A stretch of 64,000 bases of DNA from Ctenosaura bakeri (Eukaryota; Chordata; Lepidosauria; Squamata; Iguanidae), in NCBI GenBank assembly GCA_948474755.1, contig CAOLHI010000251.1, positions 744,001 through 808,000 of the forward strand. The letters are read 5' to 3'. Positions within the stretch are counted from its first letter, which is position 1; each line of letters starts with the position of its first letter. Positions 46,565 through 56,994 of this stretch are shown in pieces. The notes under the pieces are model-generated. The model made no database searches. It was not told where the DNA came from and saw only the letters and a program-made list of their open reading frames with translations. The position numbers and the translations under genes are program-made.

Positions 46565-47460
46565 TAGTAGTAGACTTGATAGGCCTTTGGTCTGATCCAA
46601 TATGGCCATTCTTGGGCAAGTTATTTCTCTTTATGACAGTATTTTTGATCATGTAAGTTCTATGATTTGGCATTTTACAAATCTAAGAACAGAAAACCCA
46701 AAGTTGAGGCTGTGTAGTCTGAGACTGTACATGAAAGAAAGTTTGTCCTGGTTGTATTCAAGGCTGACTTGGGCTGCAGAACCCAGTTTCCATTATATCA
46801 TACATGCAAAGCAACTTGTGAAAATAGCCAGAGGTGAGTTTTTTTGTTCCACGCCTGCCAGCCTTTCAATTCCTCCATTAAATTTGATTCACAAGCTCCC
46901 TTCCAAGAAAACACTGGCACTCTGTTGGTGACATATGCAAAGGTTACACTTACCAAAGGTTACACTTGCACTCAATGAAGAGCAATCTGACACCAGGAAC
47001 GGAGTCCCCCCCACTTCTGCATTCAAAAACAACCAGCCCAATTCTGTGCACTGCCGCAGCCAATCAGACAGAGACACAACTGCACCTGCCCCCTTGGTTG
47101 TGTGCTAACGGAAATGGACAGAGGGAGCAGTCTTTGCTATTTCCCATAAGCTTCCTGGGGGAGTTATACGTCACCACAATGATGCAAGATATTAGTGTTA
47201 CTTCTGGGAATCTCCAGAACACCAAGGTGTCAGCAAGCAGTATATGACTACTAGACACAGACTGTTAAGCTTTCTCTGAATTTCCAAAGTTTTGACTATT
47301 TTAACAATGCCTGCTGCAAATAAAAAGTGTTTCAACATCCAGGTCATTATCAAGGTTATTGCTGGGCAGGCAAGGTTTCCTCTGAGTGGACAGCAGAGGG
47401 AAGAGGCAATGTGGCCAGACAGCCAGGTGCAAGGTCAGCAGGATTGTTTAGGCTACGACT
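46565..47460. other. non-coding interval without recognised feature
   Basis: No exon recognised. The right part may belong to the U3 of the LTR-like unit described next. Confidence 0.35.
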
Positions 47461-47469
47461 TGTGTACTA

Positions 47470-47811
47470 GAGAAAGCCACATGCCAGAGCACTGATTGGG
47501 TCACCCCATTTGTTTCAGGGCGGCAAGGAAGCATAAAAAGGCCAGTGTTTGCCTTTACCAGCTGCCAGTTAAAAACGTCTAGCTGGACCTGTTATGCTGC
47601 TGACAGTTTACTAATTGTAAGGGTAGATGCTGCTCGTCTATCCTCTGTTATCTCTTGTTATCCTTATTTGTCTAATTGCTGCTGGAATGTTTTGCCAAGT
47701 CTTTATCTTAGAGTGCGGCAATAAATTCTGCCTCTAAATCCTACTTAATGAACCTCTGGAATTCTTTCTGCTTCACTGGGACCCTCTGCTGCGGCAAAGC
47801 CTTGCTTCACA
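47470..47811 (+). repeat. LTR-like 3' portion abutting the DIRS element
   Basis: A TATA-like GCATAAAAAGG near 47532 is followed about 180 bp later by GGCAATAAATTC (poly(A) signal, near 47720). The interval ends GCTTCACA at 47811, immediately before the DIRS left end. Promoter, poly(A) signal and CA ending are LTR-like. The left boundary and target duplication were not found. Confidence 0.45.
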
Positions 47812-47969
47812 GATTGAGAGATTGTACTTACCGTGAAGATTCATTCTGAGATGGCAGGAGGAGGAATCCACAACATTTGGGTTTATCCCCACATGCCAAC
47901 CAGAACCGGCAGGAATTCTCAATCTTTCAGTTACGACCGTTAGAATCTGTCCCTTCTCCAACAGTTTTG
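47812..47969. repeat. DIRS left terminal repeat (3' end of element)
   Basis: 47840-47969 is the inverted counterpart of 56781-56905. Shared text includes TTTGGGTTTATCCCCAC, GCCAACCAGAACC and AGGAATTCTCAATCTTTCAG. The outer 27 bp (47812-47839) extend beyond the right repeat and are matched only by the internal complementary region, as DIRS replication models predict. Confidence 0.88.
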
Positions 47970-48013
47970 TTACATAGCTGAAATGAACCTCCTATTCTTC
48001 CTCTTCCATTTGT

Positions 48014-48056
48014 TCCTTTCCTTTCCTTTCCTTTCCTTTCCTTTCCTTTCCCTTTC
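48014..48056 (+). repeat. (CCTTT)n microsatellite inside the DIRS element
   Basis: About eight CCTTT units between the left terminal repeat and the internal complementary region. Confidence 0.9.
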
Positions 48057-48082
48057 CCTCCCCCCTTTTTTTTTTGGACAGG

Positions 48083-48190
48083 CGTGGATTCCTCCTTCTG
48101 CCATTCCAGAATGAATCCTCACGGTAAGTACAATCTCTCATTCTCGGGATGGCACGGAGGAAAAATACACTACGTTTGGGAATTACCCAA
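48083..48190. repeat. DIRS internal complementary region
   Basis: 48083-48142 (TGGATTCCTCCTTCTGCCAT to TAAGTACAATCTCTCATTCTC) is the reverse complement of the outer left repeat (47812-47873). 48138-48190 (GGGATGGCACGGAGG to TACGTTTGGGAATTACC) matches the outer end of the right repeat in inverted orientation. One internal segment thus holds complements of both termini side by side, the template proposed for circularising DIRS intermediates. Confidence 0.85.
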
Positions 48191-48214
48191 GCCACACCGT
48201 TGATGGGAATGTCC

Positions 48215-49208
48215 TTAAGTCTTCAATACTGACTGCAGCACAGTCCTGCCAAAAGATGCCTGCGCTGACTTGAACTTATCAATTTTATAATGTCTTATAA
48301 AGGTTGAAGGTTCAGTCCAACCAGCTGCTGAACATATATCCTGCAATGATGCAGTTACCGCATAAGCAGTGCTGGTCGCCATCGGCCTTGTTGAATGTGG
48401 CCAAACATTTTTAGGCCTCAGCTTGCCTGCACAATCATAACACTGGAAAATGCATGCCTTCATCCATCTACCAATTACCGTTCTCGAAGCTCTTTGCCCT
48501 AAAGTCCTTGGATTATAAAACACAAAGAGAGCTTCTGTACATCTTACCCAAGCAGTCCTCCTAATATATAGTCTGACTGCTCTCTTTACATCCAGAGTAT
48601 GCTCACCTTTTTTCTTCAGAATGTGTTGGTTGAGGACAAAAATTAGGTAAGTAAATGATGTCCGGTACTTTCTTACTCCAGGCATATTTTGGAAGAAAGG
48701 TCGGTTCCAGTGTTAGTGATAATCTATTCTCCTCAAACTTACATAAGGGTGGACTTATAGACAAAGCTGCCAGCTCTGAGACTCGCCTAGCTGATGTTAT
48801 AGCCGCTAAGAAAGCTATCTTAAAAGTCATCATCCTTAATGTAGCTTCCCTAATTGGCTCAAACGGCAGTTTTGTTAACACATTTAGAACCAGATTAAGA
48901 TCCCAACTTGGAAATCTATGTTTTGTTAGAAAAGATGAAATTGTAGCTCCCCATAAAAATCTCTTAATATGCGGATGAGGTGATAAAGATTCTCCCTTAT
49001 AATTTAACATCACCGACAATGCTGACACTTGCCTTTTTAAAGTATTTGGTCTCAAACCTTTTAGCAACCCATCCTGTAAAAACTGTAAAATATGTTTAAC
49101 TTCTGCCAATCTGAGCTGCCTCTCAACGCTCCATTTTTCAAAAGCCTTCCACATCATGTTATAAATGTTTTGTGTTGATTTTTTCTCTCGACAACAAAAT
49201 AGTTTCAA
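48215..49208 (-). pseudogene. DIRS tyrosine recombinase (frameshifted)
   Basis: Two overlapping frames. The first (49208-48603) has the core-binding part and the first catalytic Arg in ITSARRVSELAAL. The second (48685-48215) has HSTRPMATSTAYAVTASLQD and ICSAAGWTEPSTFIRHYKID, giving the HxxR, His and nucleophilic Tyr positions. The R-H-R-(H)-Y catalytic set is therefore still visible. One frameshift between about 48603 and 48685 separates the first Arg from the rest. Confidence 0.85.
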
Positions 49209-49652
49209 TCACTGCAAAAGAGTAATTATGCATCTCTAAGGCTTTCCTCTCAAGTCCCAAGCCATCAAATTCAGCCACTGTGCTTTTGAATGATTGACTG
49301 GTTCCTGAGACAGCAGATCTCGCTGAATTGGTAACTTTCATGGTTTCCTCACCAACATTTGCTTCAGAAGAGAAAACCACAGTCTCCTCAGCCAATGTGA
49401 TGCTATTAACACAACTTCCACTCGCTCCTGCTTTATTTTCAAGAGCACCTTCTGCATGATCTGGAGTGGTGGAAAGGCATAATGTCCTCCCCTTGGCCAG
49501 GGAACCGACAAAGCATCTATTGCCTCCGCCTGATGACTGCCAGCGATTGCAAAATACCTTTTCAGCCTGGCATTCTTTCTCAAGGCAAACAAGTCTATTG
49601 GAAAAGGGCCCCATTTCCCACTCAGCTTTAGAAATACTGCATAATTCAGCAT

Positions 49653-50122
49653 TCACTCCCCTGGATGTAAACTATGTCTGCTCAGATAATCTGCCCTGAC
49701 ATTTAACTTTCCTTTCAAATAAATCGCTCTAATTGACTGCAGATTTTTCTCCACCCAGAGAAAAAGCCTGTCTGCCTCTGCTACCAGAAATTTTGAATGC
49801 AGACCCCCTTGATGAACAACATATGCTCTTGATGTTATGTTGTCCGTCCATACTTGGACATGCTGATCTTTCACTAAATGAACAAACTGGAGGAGCGCCA
49901 AACAAACTGCTTTCAGCTCTAAGAAATTGATATTGCGCCTCATGTCCCATCCCATCCATACCCCCTGGGCTGACATACCTTGACACTGCACTCCCCATCC
50001 TGTTAAGCTCACATCTGTTGTAATCTTGACATATCTTTCTATCCTCAACTGAACACCTTTGTTTAAATTGGAGTCTTTTGCCCACCAACTCCACTCCTTT
50101 CTCAGTTGGTGGGGTAAAGACA
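49653..50122 (-). pseudogene. DIRS RNase H domain
   Basis: Within an uninterrupted frame (50318-49653) the domain shows ITTDVSLTGWGVQCQ (first Asp), NINFLELKAVCLALLQF (Glu), VQVWTDNITSRAYV (second Asp) and LNVRADYLSR (last Asp). These are the four metal-binding acids of RNase H in DIRS order. No stop codon interrupts the domain. Confidence 0.87.
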
Positions 50123-50402
50123 TCAAATAATGTTTTTTCTTTCCAATGTTGCTCTGATATGGGACCAACAGTCTCTGAAGACCCCTGGCTGCACTAACTG
50201 AACCGTTGAGACTAGAATTCTCATAACACAAGCTAACATCATTAAATCCGCTAACCTCATAACACCCATTGACTGAGCTACCTGCTTGACCTTCAGTCTC
50301 TGTTCCTCTGATAGACACACTAGACCCCTCTCCATGTCTATCTGAACACCCAAATGAGTCAGAAATTTTGTTGGTTTCAATTGACTCTTTTCATAATTTA
50401 TT

Positions 50403-51018
50403 AGAAACCCAAACCTCTCTTCTTTTTTTCCCCTTCCTTTTTTTTATTATTATTATTTTATTAACATAACACAAACACAAAAATAAAACACCATGTGGTA
50501 CAACTAATAATAAAACAAAAAGATTTCAACCAAAAAAAACTTACATTATTATTTCTCTCCTATATAATTACAATCAAAAACTTATTCAGCTTATTCTATA
50601 TCCGATTACTTATATATTTTTATTACCTATCTCTAATTCTTATTCTCATTATACTCATTATTATTATAGTAATATCATTCTTAATTCTATATTTTTCCCT
50701 TAAATTTAATCTAATACTATTACTAAATATAATCTTGTTACTTAACATATTAACCCCAAAGCCGATTATATTTTAACTTATTTTTCATTTTTTTTTGTTT
50801 TTTGTTTTTTACAAATTTAAACAACTCGACTCCAATTTAAACAAAACACCACATTATTATCACAACAAAGGGTAACCCATCCCCCAGAGCCAACTTTTTA
50901 TTTAATCCATTTTCCAAAATTGCCATTCTTCTTGTGAAAGGGTAACTTTACCATCTCTTATCAAAGCTTTTTCCAAAAATATTTTCCAAATTTCTTCAAA
51001 AGAAACCCAAACCTCTCT
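50403..51018 (-). mobile_element. L1 LINE 3' fragment with 18-bp target duplication
   Basis: The direct repeat AGAAACCCAAACCTCTCT occurs at 50403-50420 and 51001-51018. Between them is a minus-strand L1 3' end of 580 bp. It has a few ORF2 C-terminal codons near 50905-51000, a 3' UTR and an A-rich tail (poly-T/TTATT on the plus strand near 50421-50460). It shares its 3' UTR start with the larger L1 at 54341-55395, so both come from the same subfamily. Confidence 0.88.
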
Positions 51019-51259
51019 AAACAGAGAATGGTCTGTCTCAAATCCTGAAGCAATTGTTCTCGAGAACTGGCCTTCACTAATATGCTGTTCAGATATGGAT
51101 AAAGATGCACCCCTTGTTATCTTAGGAATGCCACCAGAGGCACTAAAACCTTCGTAAACACCCTTGGTGCCGAAGTCAACCAGAAAGGCAGGGCCCTGAA
51201 CTGGAAATGCCTGTTCATGTACTGAAACCTCAGGTATTTCCTGTCCCTGACATCCAAGG

Positions 51260-52176
51260 TGTTACTGTAGTCCATAGTCCAAGCCCAGGGCTTACTAAAT
51301 ATAATTTGATATCAAAAGATTGGCCATTCCAAACTGTTCCCCTCCACGTGCTTGTGAGGCCCCCGGATAAGCACACACACGGACACGGCCAAACAGCTGA
51401 AAAATCCTAAGTCAGGCCAGTAATTTTCCGGCATGCAGCTTCAAGAGACCTCCAGGCAAGTACACTTTGAAACTAAATTAAATATGCAACAAGCATACAA
51501 AAGATTTTCTGCCCCGAACCGTCAGCTTGACAAGATTAGCGCTCCTGACTACCCAACTGTCAAGCACTCCCTATTTGCATACTGTCTGCGCTATAGACAA
51601 CTCTGTCAAAATCCAATCATCTTAAGTCCTCACCTTTCGGAGGCTTTGTCTCCACTCCAAAACCCATTGTTCTCCCCAGGAACGGACTACGTTGCAGGCA
51701 CATTTCTCCCTATAAGAACCCCTGATTTTGAGCACTTCTTCGGATCGCTCACGGTTTTCATCCTGCCTTGCTGCCGCTCTGTTTGTTGAGCCTTCCCTCA
51801 ACTTCCACGTGCTGAGAATCTCCGCTCCAGACTTACTGAATTTCTTCTGGATACCCGGGCTGCAGGATCAGGTGTAGTATTTCCCCCTGAAAATCCTTCT
51901 TGAAATCCCCTATCGACTTTCCTCCCTTTATTTTCTTAGGTCTATGTGAGTGAGTAGGTAAGTGTGCAGTGATTGTCTTTTAAATAAAGAAAATCATTCT
52001 AAACTAATTTTGCTTGGTTTTTTACTCAGCCTGACCCCGTAAAAATTTGGTTTAAGACGTTGCTAGGTTACCCTGCCTCTCGTCATGCTACAACTTGTGC
52101 TCTGGCTAATTTCCATTCCCCATTATTTGGAGCACATTGCGGTGTCCCCCAAGGGGCCCCAGAAATCAGGGTAACA
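51260..52176 (+). mobile_element. solo LTR inside the DIRS reverse transcriptase
   Basis: 917 bp bounded by TGTTAC and GTAACA, perfect 6-bp inverted ends of the TG...CA type. Flanking 4-mers AAGG (51256-51259) and ATGG (52177-52180) differ at one base. Removing the unit and one flank joins the RT frame directly (EAYLHVP to DVRDRKYLRF). Inside are a TATA-like CCTATAAGAACC near 51709 and AATAAA at 51983-51988, the usual U3-R-U5 order on the plus strand. No internal retroviral genes remain. Class is not assignable by eye. Confidence 0.8.
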
Positions 52177-53295
52177 ATGGGCACATGAAGATACGCCTCC
52201 TTCAAATCAATGGAGGCCACTGTAAATTCTCCTTTATTTTGTTTGAAGCTTCTCCATCTTGAACCTCAAATACCTCACAAACTGGTTGAGATATCTGAGA
52301 TTCAACACAGGAGGATGCTTCCCATTGCTTTTGGGCACTGTAAAGAATGTGGAGTAAACACCAGAAAAATTCTGTTCTTCTGGAACTTCCTCCACTGCAC
52401 CAATCTCCAATAGATGAACTATTTCTTTCAAAACTATGTTCCTCTTCTCTACACTCCTGGCTACTGGGGAAGACACATATCTGACCTTTGGCACCCTGTT
52501 GAACAAAATCTTGTACCCAAATGTTACAACCTTTAATACCCATTGGTTTGTTGTTATCTGAGACCAATGAGTGCTGAAGTGCAGAAATCTTCCCCCTATT
52601 CTCGAAATCCTTCTGTCAGAACTGAGTTCTCTTCCTCTTTGGAGCAGAACCCGATCCTCTACCTTGCCCCTTACTCATACCAAATTGTCCTGTCCTATTA
52701 AACTGTCCTCTTGCCGTATTCCACTGTTGTCTTCCAAATCTGAACTCTGATTGTCTTCCCAGTCCTCTACCTCGTTGAAAGGAGTAAAAAATCCCTCAAA
52801 AGGGCTTCTATCCACTTTTTCTGCAAATTTGGCATCATTTGCTCTTTCTCTCTATTTTCTATCAGTACCTTATCCAATGCCTGACTGCCAAAAAGCAACT
52901 CACCTTTAAACAACACAAAAGCTAAATTATTTCTAGACTTCTGATCGGCCTCCCAATGCCTTAACCATGGAGACCTCCTGGCAACTGCTACAGCATCCAT
53001 ACTTCTTGCCACAAATGCCACTGTATCATAACTTGCATCAGCTAAGTACTCTAAAAACTTACTAACTCTCTCCAACACTTTACCTACAGATCTAGACTCT
53101 ACTTTCTCAGACTCCATAACTTCCTGCATTCACAAAATCGCTGCCCTAGCAAAAACTGATGTTGCCATTGATGCTCCAATAGCTGTAGCTGAACCTTCAT
53201 GGACTTTCTTTAATGCTGACTCTGCCCATCTCTCATCTACTTATTTCAGTGTTGTACCTCCTTCTTGGGGAACCAATGCCCCCGATATCAGCCCC

Positions 53296-53928
53296 TGTCA
53301 ATGTCAGGCAGTGGCTTAAGCAGACACAGAGGCGGGAGCTGAGTTTATGGCTTTTTGTAATAAAGAAATCAAGAGGTTACGTCACCAAAACAAACAGAGG
53401 CAGCAAACTCAACAGCAAGGATTAGCCTGGAACAGAAAGCCCATGACACAGGACGCAGATTCCCAGGTGGTAGACGGTTGTTGCCCCATGCCCAGTTCCC
53501 CCAGCGTCTGTCTTAAATACACAGCCTTTAGCCCAGCTGCGGCTGATCAAATGTCCATTGGCCCAGCTCACAGCTGGAGTCCCTCAGACTTCAGGGCCGA
53601 TTCAACAGACGCTTCTCTCGCAACCGCTGCAATCTCCGAACCGCCCCCTTCTCCAGCTGCCTCTGGAGGAACATGGGGGAGGGTCTGCTGCAAACTCCGG
53701 GCTGAAGTCAGAAACAGCAGCCTCTGGCGAGCCAGAGGCACTGGTCTCATCTGCTGCAGGTACTGGGTCAGGATCCGGCCCTAGGACAGCTGTGGGGTCA
53801 CTGGCAGGCCCCTCCCTTGACTCTGAAGGAGCCCCCTCTCCTCCAAGGGATCCTCCCCTGGCTGGGAGTCCAAGTCTGACTCAGAGTCCCCGTCTGAATC
53901 AGCAGCACGCTCAGCCTGGCTCATGACA
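53296..53928 (-). mobile_element. putative solo LTR inside DIRS gag
   Basis: 633 bp bounded by TGTCA and TGACA, perfect 5-bp inverted ends. GCCCC occurs at 53291-53295 and 53929-53933 as a 5-bp target duplication. It is GC-richer than the DIRS around it. On the minus strand a TATTTAAG motif near 53515 could be a TATA box, which suggests minus orientation, but no clear poly(A) signal was found. It could also be another terminal-repeat element. Confidence 0.6.
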
Positions 53929-54325
53929 GCCCCGATATATGGGCCCATCCACCAACGGGATTTTAAGGAACTCCAACTCTTTCTTTTGGAAAGAATATAA
54001 TTTATTTACATAAGTTAACTTCCTGCATGTGTTCAAAGGTGACTCCCGCTCAGCCTGTATCAGATCTTTAAACATTTCTGGCATTGGAATATCATTCATA
54101 TGACTCTCTTTTCCTTATTACAGAAGCTACCCTACTCACCTTTTCCTTACCTTCCTTACCTTGTTCTACATTCTCTTCTACGTCCAAACACAAAGTATGC
54201 AAAACTTTCTTGCAAAACTTTCTTTAATACACTCCTAAAATTCTCTGTTTGAAACGGTCTACTTGTATCTATACCTGCCTCCTCTTCCTCCCCTGCTGAA
54301 TCTCCAATATCCTCCTCATCAACTT

Positions 54326-55410
54326 GCACCTCCTCCTCTTTTTTTTTATTTTTTTTTTGCATTTCTCTTTTTTTTTAATTTTTTTTATTTATATAACTGA
54401 ATCACAAATACAAAACAAGAAAAAAAAATTAAACACCATGTGATATACATAATAGTGAATTAAAAAAAAATTTTTTTTCTTTTTCTTTTTTTCTCTTCTC
54501 TTAAGCAATACTAACTTTCATTGTTATTTTGCACCTTTACCCTTAAATTTATAAATCTGTTCAACTGTTATAATTTCACATTTAATTCAATATTTTTCAC
54601 ATCCCCTTTAATCTATTTCTATTGTTAATTCTTTTAACTTTTTTTTAAAAAAAACATTAACATCACTTATCCATTTAAATCTATAAATCACAAGTTTGAC
54701 ACACACACCTACTAAGAATTACAAAATATACAACATAAAAGAAAAACAAAACTAAAACTAAAAAATACCCACCCCCCAGAGCCAACTTTTTATTTAATCC
54801 ACTTTCCAAAATTGCCATTCTTCTTTTGACAGGGTAGTATTACTATCTCTTTTCAGAACTTTATCCAAAAATATTTTCCAAATTTCTTCAAAATCATTCC
54901 CTTTAACCAAACCTTTCATAAACCTAATTCTACATGTTAGTTTATCATTAATTGCAATTTTCCACACTTCGTTATACCATTCCTCTATTTGAAATTTTTC
55001 ATTTGCTTTCCATTTTTTTGCTATTATTAATCTCGCTGCAGTTAACAAATTTGTTATTAATTCTTTCTTTACTTGAGTACACTCAACCTTATCATATATA
55101 GACAACAATGCAATATTTGGACATACTGGTATATCTGCTCCTATAATCTCTTTTATCTCTTTAAAAACCTTTTGCCAAAACTCCATTATCTTATTGCAAT
55201 TCCACCACATATGCATATATGTACCAATTTCTTGACATCCTCTCCAACATAATCTTGAATATTTCTCATCTATTTGATTTAATTTCACTGGAGTCAAGTA
55301 CCATTTCCACACTAATTTATAATAATTCTCTTTTATTCTTATTGATAATTTTTTTAAATGACGTTGTTTCCAAATTTTTCTCCATTCTTGAGATAGCACC
55401 TCCTCCTCTT
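54326..55410 (-). mobile_element. 5'-truncated L1 LINE with 15-bp target duplication
   Basis: The direct repeat GCACCTCCTCCTCTT is at 54326-54340 and 55396-55410. The insert (54341-55395, 1055 bp) reads on the minus strand the L1 ORF2 C-terminus: ENYYKLVWKWYLTPVKLNQI, then SRLCWRGCQEIGTYMHMWWN and a stop at 54794. A 3' UTR of about 450 bp and a poly(A) tail follow (poly-T at 54338-54375 on the plus strand). The ORF2 part is open to the truncation point, so the insertion looks young. Upstream DIRS gag codons run openly into the L1 frame, making an accidental 283-codon fusion ORF. Confidence 0.92.
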
Positions 55411-56780
55411 GACCTCCATCCATTTCCATATCCAGAATGCTCACATCATTTGACTTCTTCAAACTCTTCTTACCACCAGTACCAACTACATCCTGATCCT
55501 CCTCTAAGCTCACATCCAACTTTCTCTTCTTAATTCCATTTTGATTAACTTCTAATACTTCCTCTCTTTCTCTTAGATTCTCAGTGACCTTACTTCTCTC
55601 ATTCGCAGTAGATTTCATCATATCAGAATCAAGTTGAAAATTCAACTTAGTGATTCAATTTAGCGATTGGAGTAATGCAAACATATTACTCTAATTACAA
55701 AATTGATTTTTCATAACTGATAGTGTACTTCCTAGTTCCTTAGACATTGTTTGTATAATCATAGATTGCAATTCATTAGCAATAGCAGCATTATAGACTG
55801 TATTAGGCCCATGCTCATTATAAAATCTCACCATGGGACTCATAAAACATTGTCTTACATCTCTAGCGATGAATTTATTCTCACCTCCTCCTGTCACATA
55901 TTCGCCACTGTAAATATCTAAAGCAGCTTGCCTCATTTACTGACCACTTTTCAAAGGCCAGCCTTCACCCCGCTGGAAATGAATCACTCCCACGCTAAAA
56001 GCGCCTTCACGGTCATTCCAAAATGGCTGCTGGGGAGGAAGGGGCGGAGAAGGGATAATCTCCTCTCTACGCAGCTGCACAGACATCGAAGGAGAAGCTA
56101 TGTATACTCCAAAACCAATTTCTGATGCTTCTGCCCTCAAGCCTACCGGACGATGCGTCAGCCCCTCTGGAACTTCCGTGGCCTCTGAGGAGCGCTCCTT
56201 TCGAGCCCTTCCCATCACCTTAGAATCGGAAAAAACAAGATGGCAGCCCAAATCGATTGGTTGAAATCCAGGCACTGGAGGTGCCTTTTTCAGTGCCTTA
56301 GAAGAGCCAGACCTCAATCTTGACTCCTTCTTTTTACCTTTTGTATCCTTCTCGGTAAGCAACCTTACCGTCCATCTTATCAATTTTTTTGCTGTTGCAT
56401 ACTGCTCGTACTTCCTCTAACTCACTCTCATTAGAGGAAACAAAGACTTTTCTGAGCGCTTCATTTTTGTCATCCTCAGAGACTCATGGATTGGCGGCCA
56501 TCTGGGATAATTTGCCTTTTCTTTTTTCTCCTTTCCCACACTCAGAACCCCGCTGATCCGAGGGTATCTGAGACAAGGCAACTTTTGCGCTCTCCTTTAT
56601 TCCTTCCTCAGAGCCTCACGGAGTGGTGGGCATATGGGAACTTATCTCTTTCTGCAATTCTGGCATTTTCTTTTTAAACTCAACTCGTTTTTCCTTTGTT
56701 TTCTTTTCCATACTAAATCTAATATGCCAACTATTTGGAGAAGGGCTAAATCCCGACCGGTTCACTCGGCAGGTAAAAGA

Positions 56781-56905
56781 AAACTGTTGGAGAAGGGAGG
56801 GATTCTAATGGTCATTAACTGAAAGATTGAGAATTCCTGCTGGTTCTGGTTGGCACGTGGGGATAAACCCAAACATAATGGATTTCTCCTCCATGCCAAG
56901 AATGC
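56781..56905. repeat. DIRS right terminal repeat (5' end of element)
   Basis: Inverted copy of 47840-47969, readable from AAACTGTTGGAGAAGGGAGG through TGAAAGATTGAGAATTCCTG and GGGGATAAACCCAAA to CCATGCCAAGAATG. Pairing with the left repeat is about 80 percent by eye. The outer end at 56905 is estimated from where similarity to the internal complementary region stops. Confidence 0.85.
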
Positions 56906-56994
56906 ACTCTGTTTGTGCTCAGAGGAGCCAAATCTTGCCAATCCTGACAGTCATTACTTGAAGACAAGAAGTGATTAATGTACATTTTCAAAAC

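Larger units (their letters stand above)
50123..52567 (-). pseudogene. DIRS reverse transcriptase, split by an LTR and an L1 fragment
   Basis: Coding pieces: 52506-52181 (SGVYSTFFTVPKSNGKHPPV, LNLRYLNQFVRYLRFKMEK, then ASIDLKEAYLHVP), 51255-51019 (DVRDRKYLRFQYMNRHFQ, FRALPFWLTSAPRVFTKVLV) and 50402-50123 (KPTKFLTHLGVQIDMERGLV). The catalytic box expected as YLDD reads YLNS near 51090, so both aspartates are lost. A TAA lies just upstream of it. The gaps are the solo LTR at 51260-52176 and the L1 at 50421-51000. Confidence 0.87.
52767..56383 (-). pseudogene. DIRS gag-like ORF1, interrupted
   Basis: Pieces in order: 56383-55937 (basic and Ser-rich N-terminal part), 55936-55691 (GENKFIARDVRQCFMSPMVR), 55645-55411 (charged linker ending MEMDGGQEEE), 54340-53934 (EEEDIGDSAGE-type acidic stretch continuing to PLVDGPIYRG) and 53129-52767 (LEYLADASYDTVAFVARSMD, RRSPWLRHWEADQKSRNN, FKGELLFGSQALDKVLIE). 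The last block is the conserved DIRS gag C-terminal region. An L1 (54341-55395) and an LTR-like unit (53296-53928) split it. Several stops add to the decay. Confidence 0.72.
47812..56905 (-). mobile_element. DIRS-type tyrosine-recombinase retrotransposon, near complete, with nested insertions
   Basis: Minus-strand element of about 9.1 kb, or about 5.9 kb once later insertions are removed. From right to left it has a terminal repeat (56781-56905), a gag-like ORF, reverse transcriptase, RNase H, a tyrosine recombinase, an internal complementary region (48083-48190) and the second terminal repeat (47812-47969). The terminal repeats are inverted relative to each other. This layout is unique to DIRS elements, which integrate through a recombinase, not a DDE integrase, and leave no target duplication. 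Frameshifts, stops, a lost RT active site and four insertions make it inactive. Confidence 0.92.

Noticed and set aside
46449..46673. ORF with a run of isoleucines
   Set aside because: It is a translation of the (ATG)n microsatellite.
48014..48056. Direct-repeat array resembling a CRISPR
   Set aside because: It is a simple (CCTTT)n microsatellite without spacers, in vertebrate DNA.
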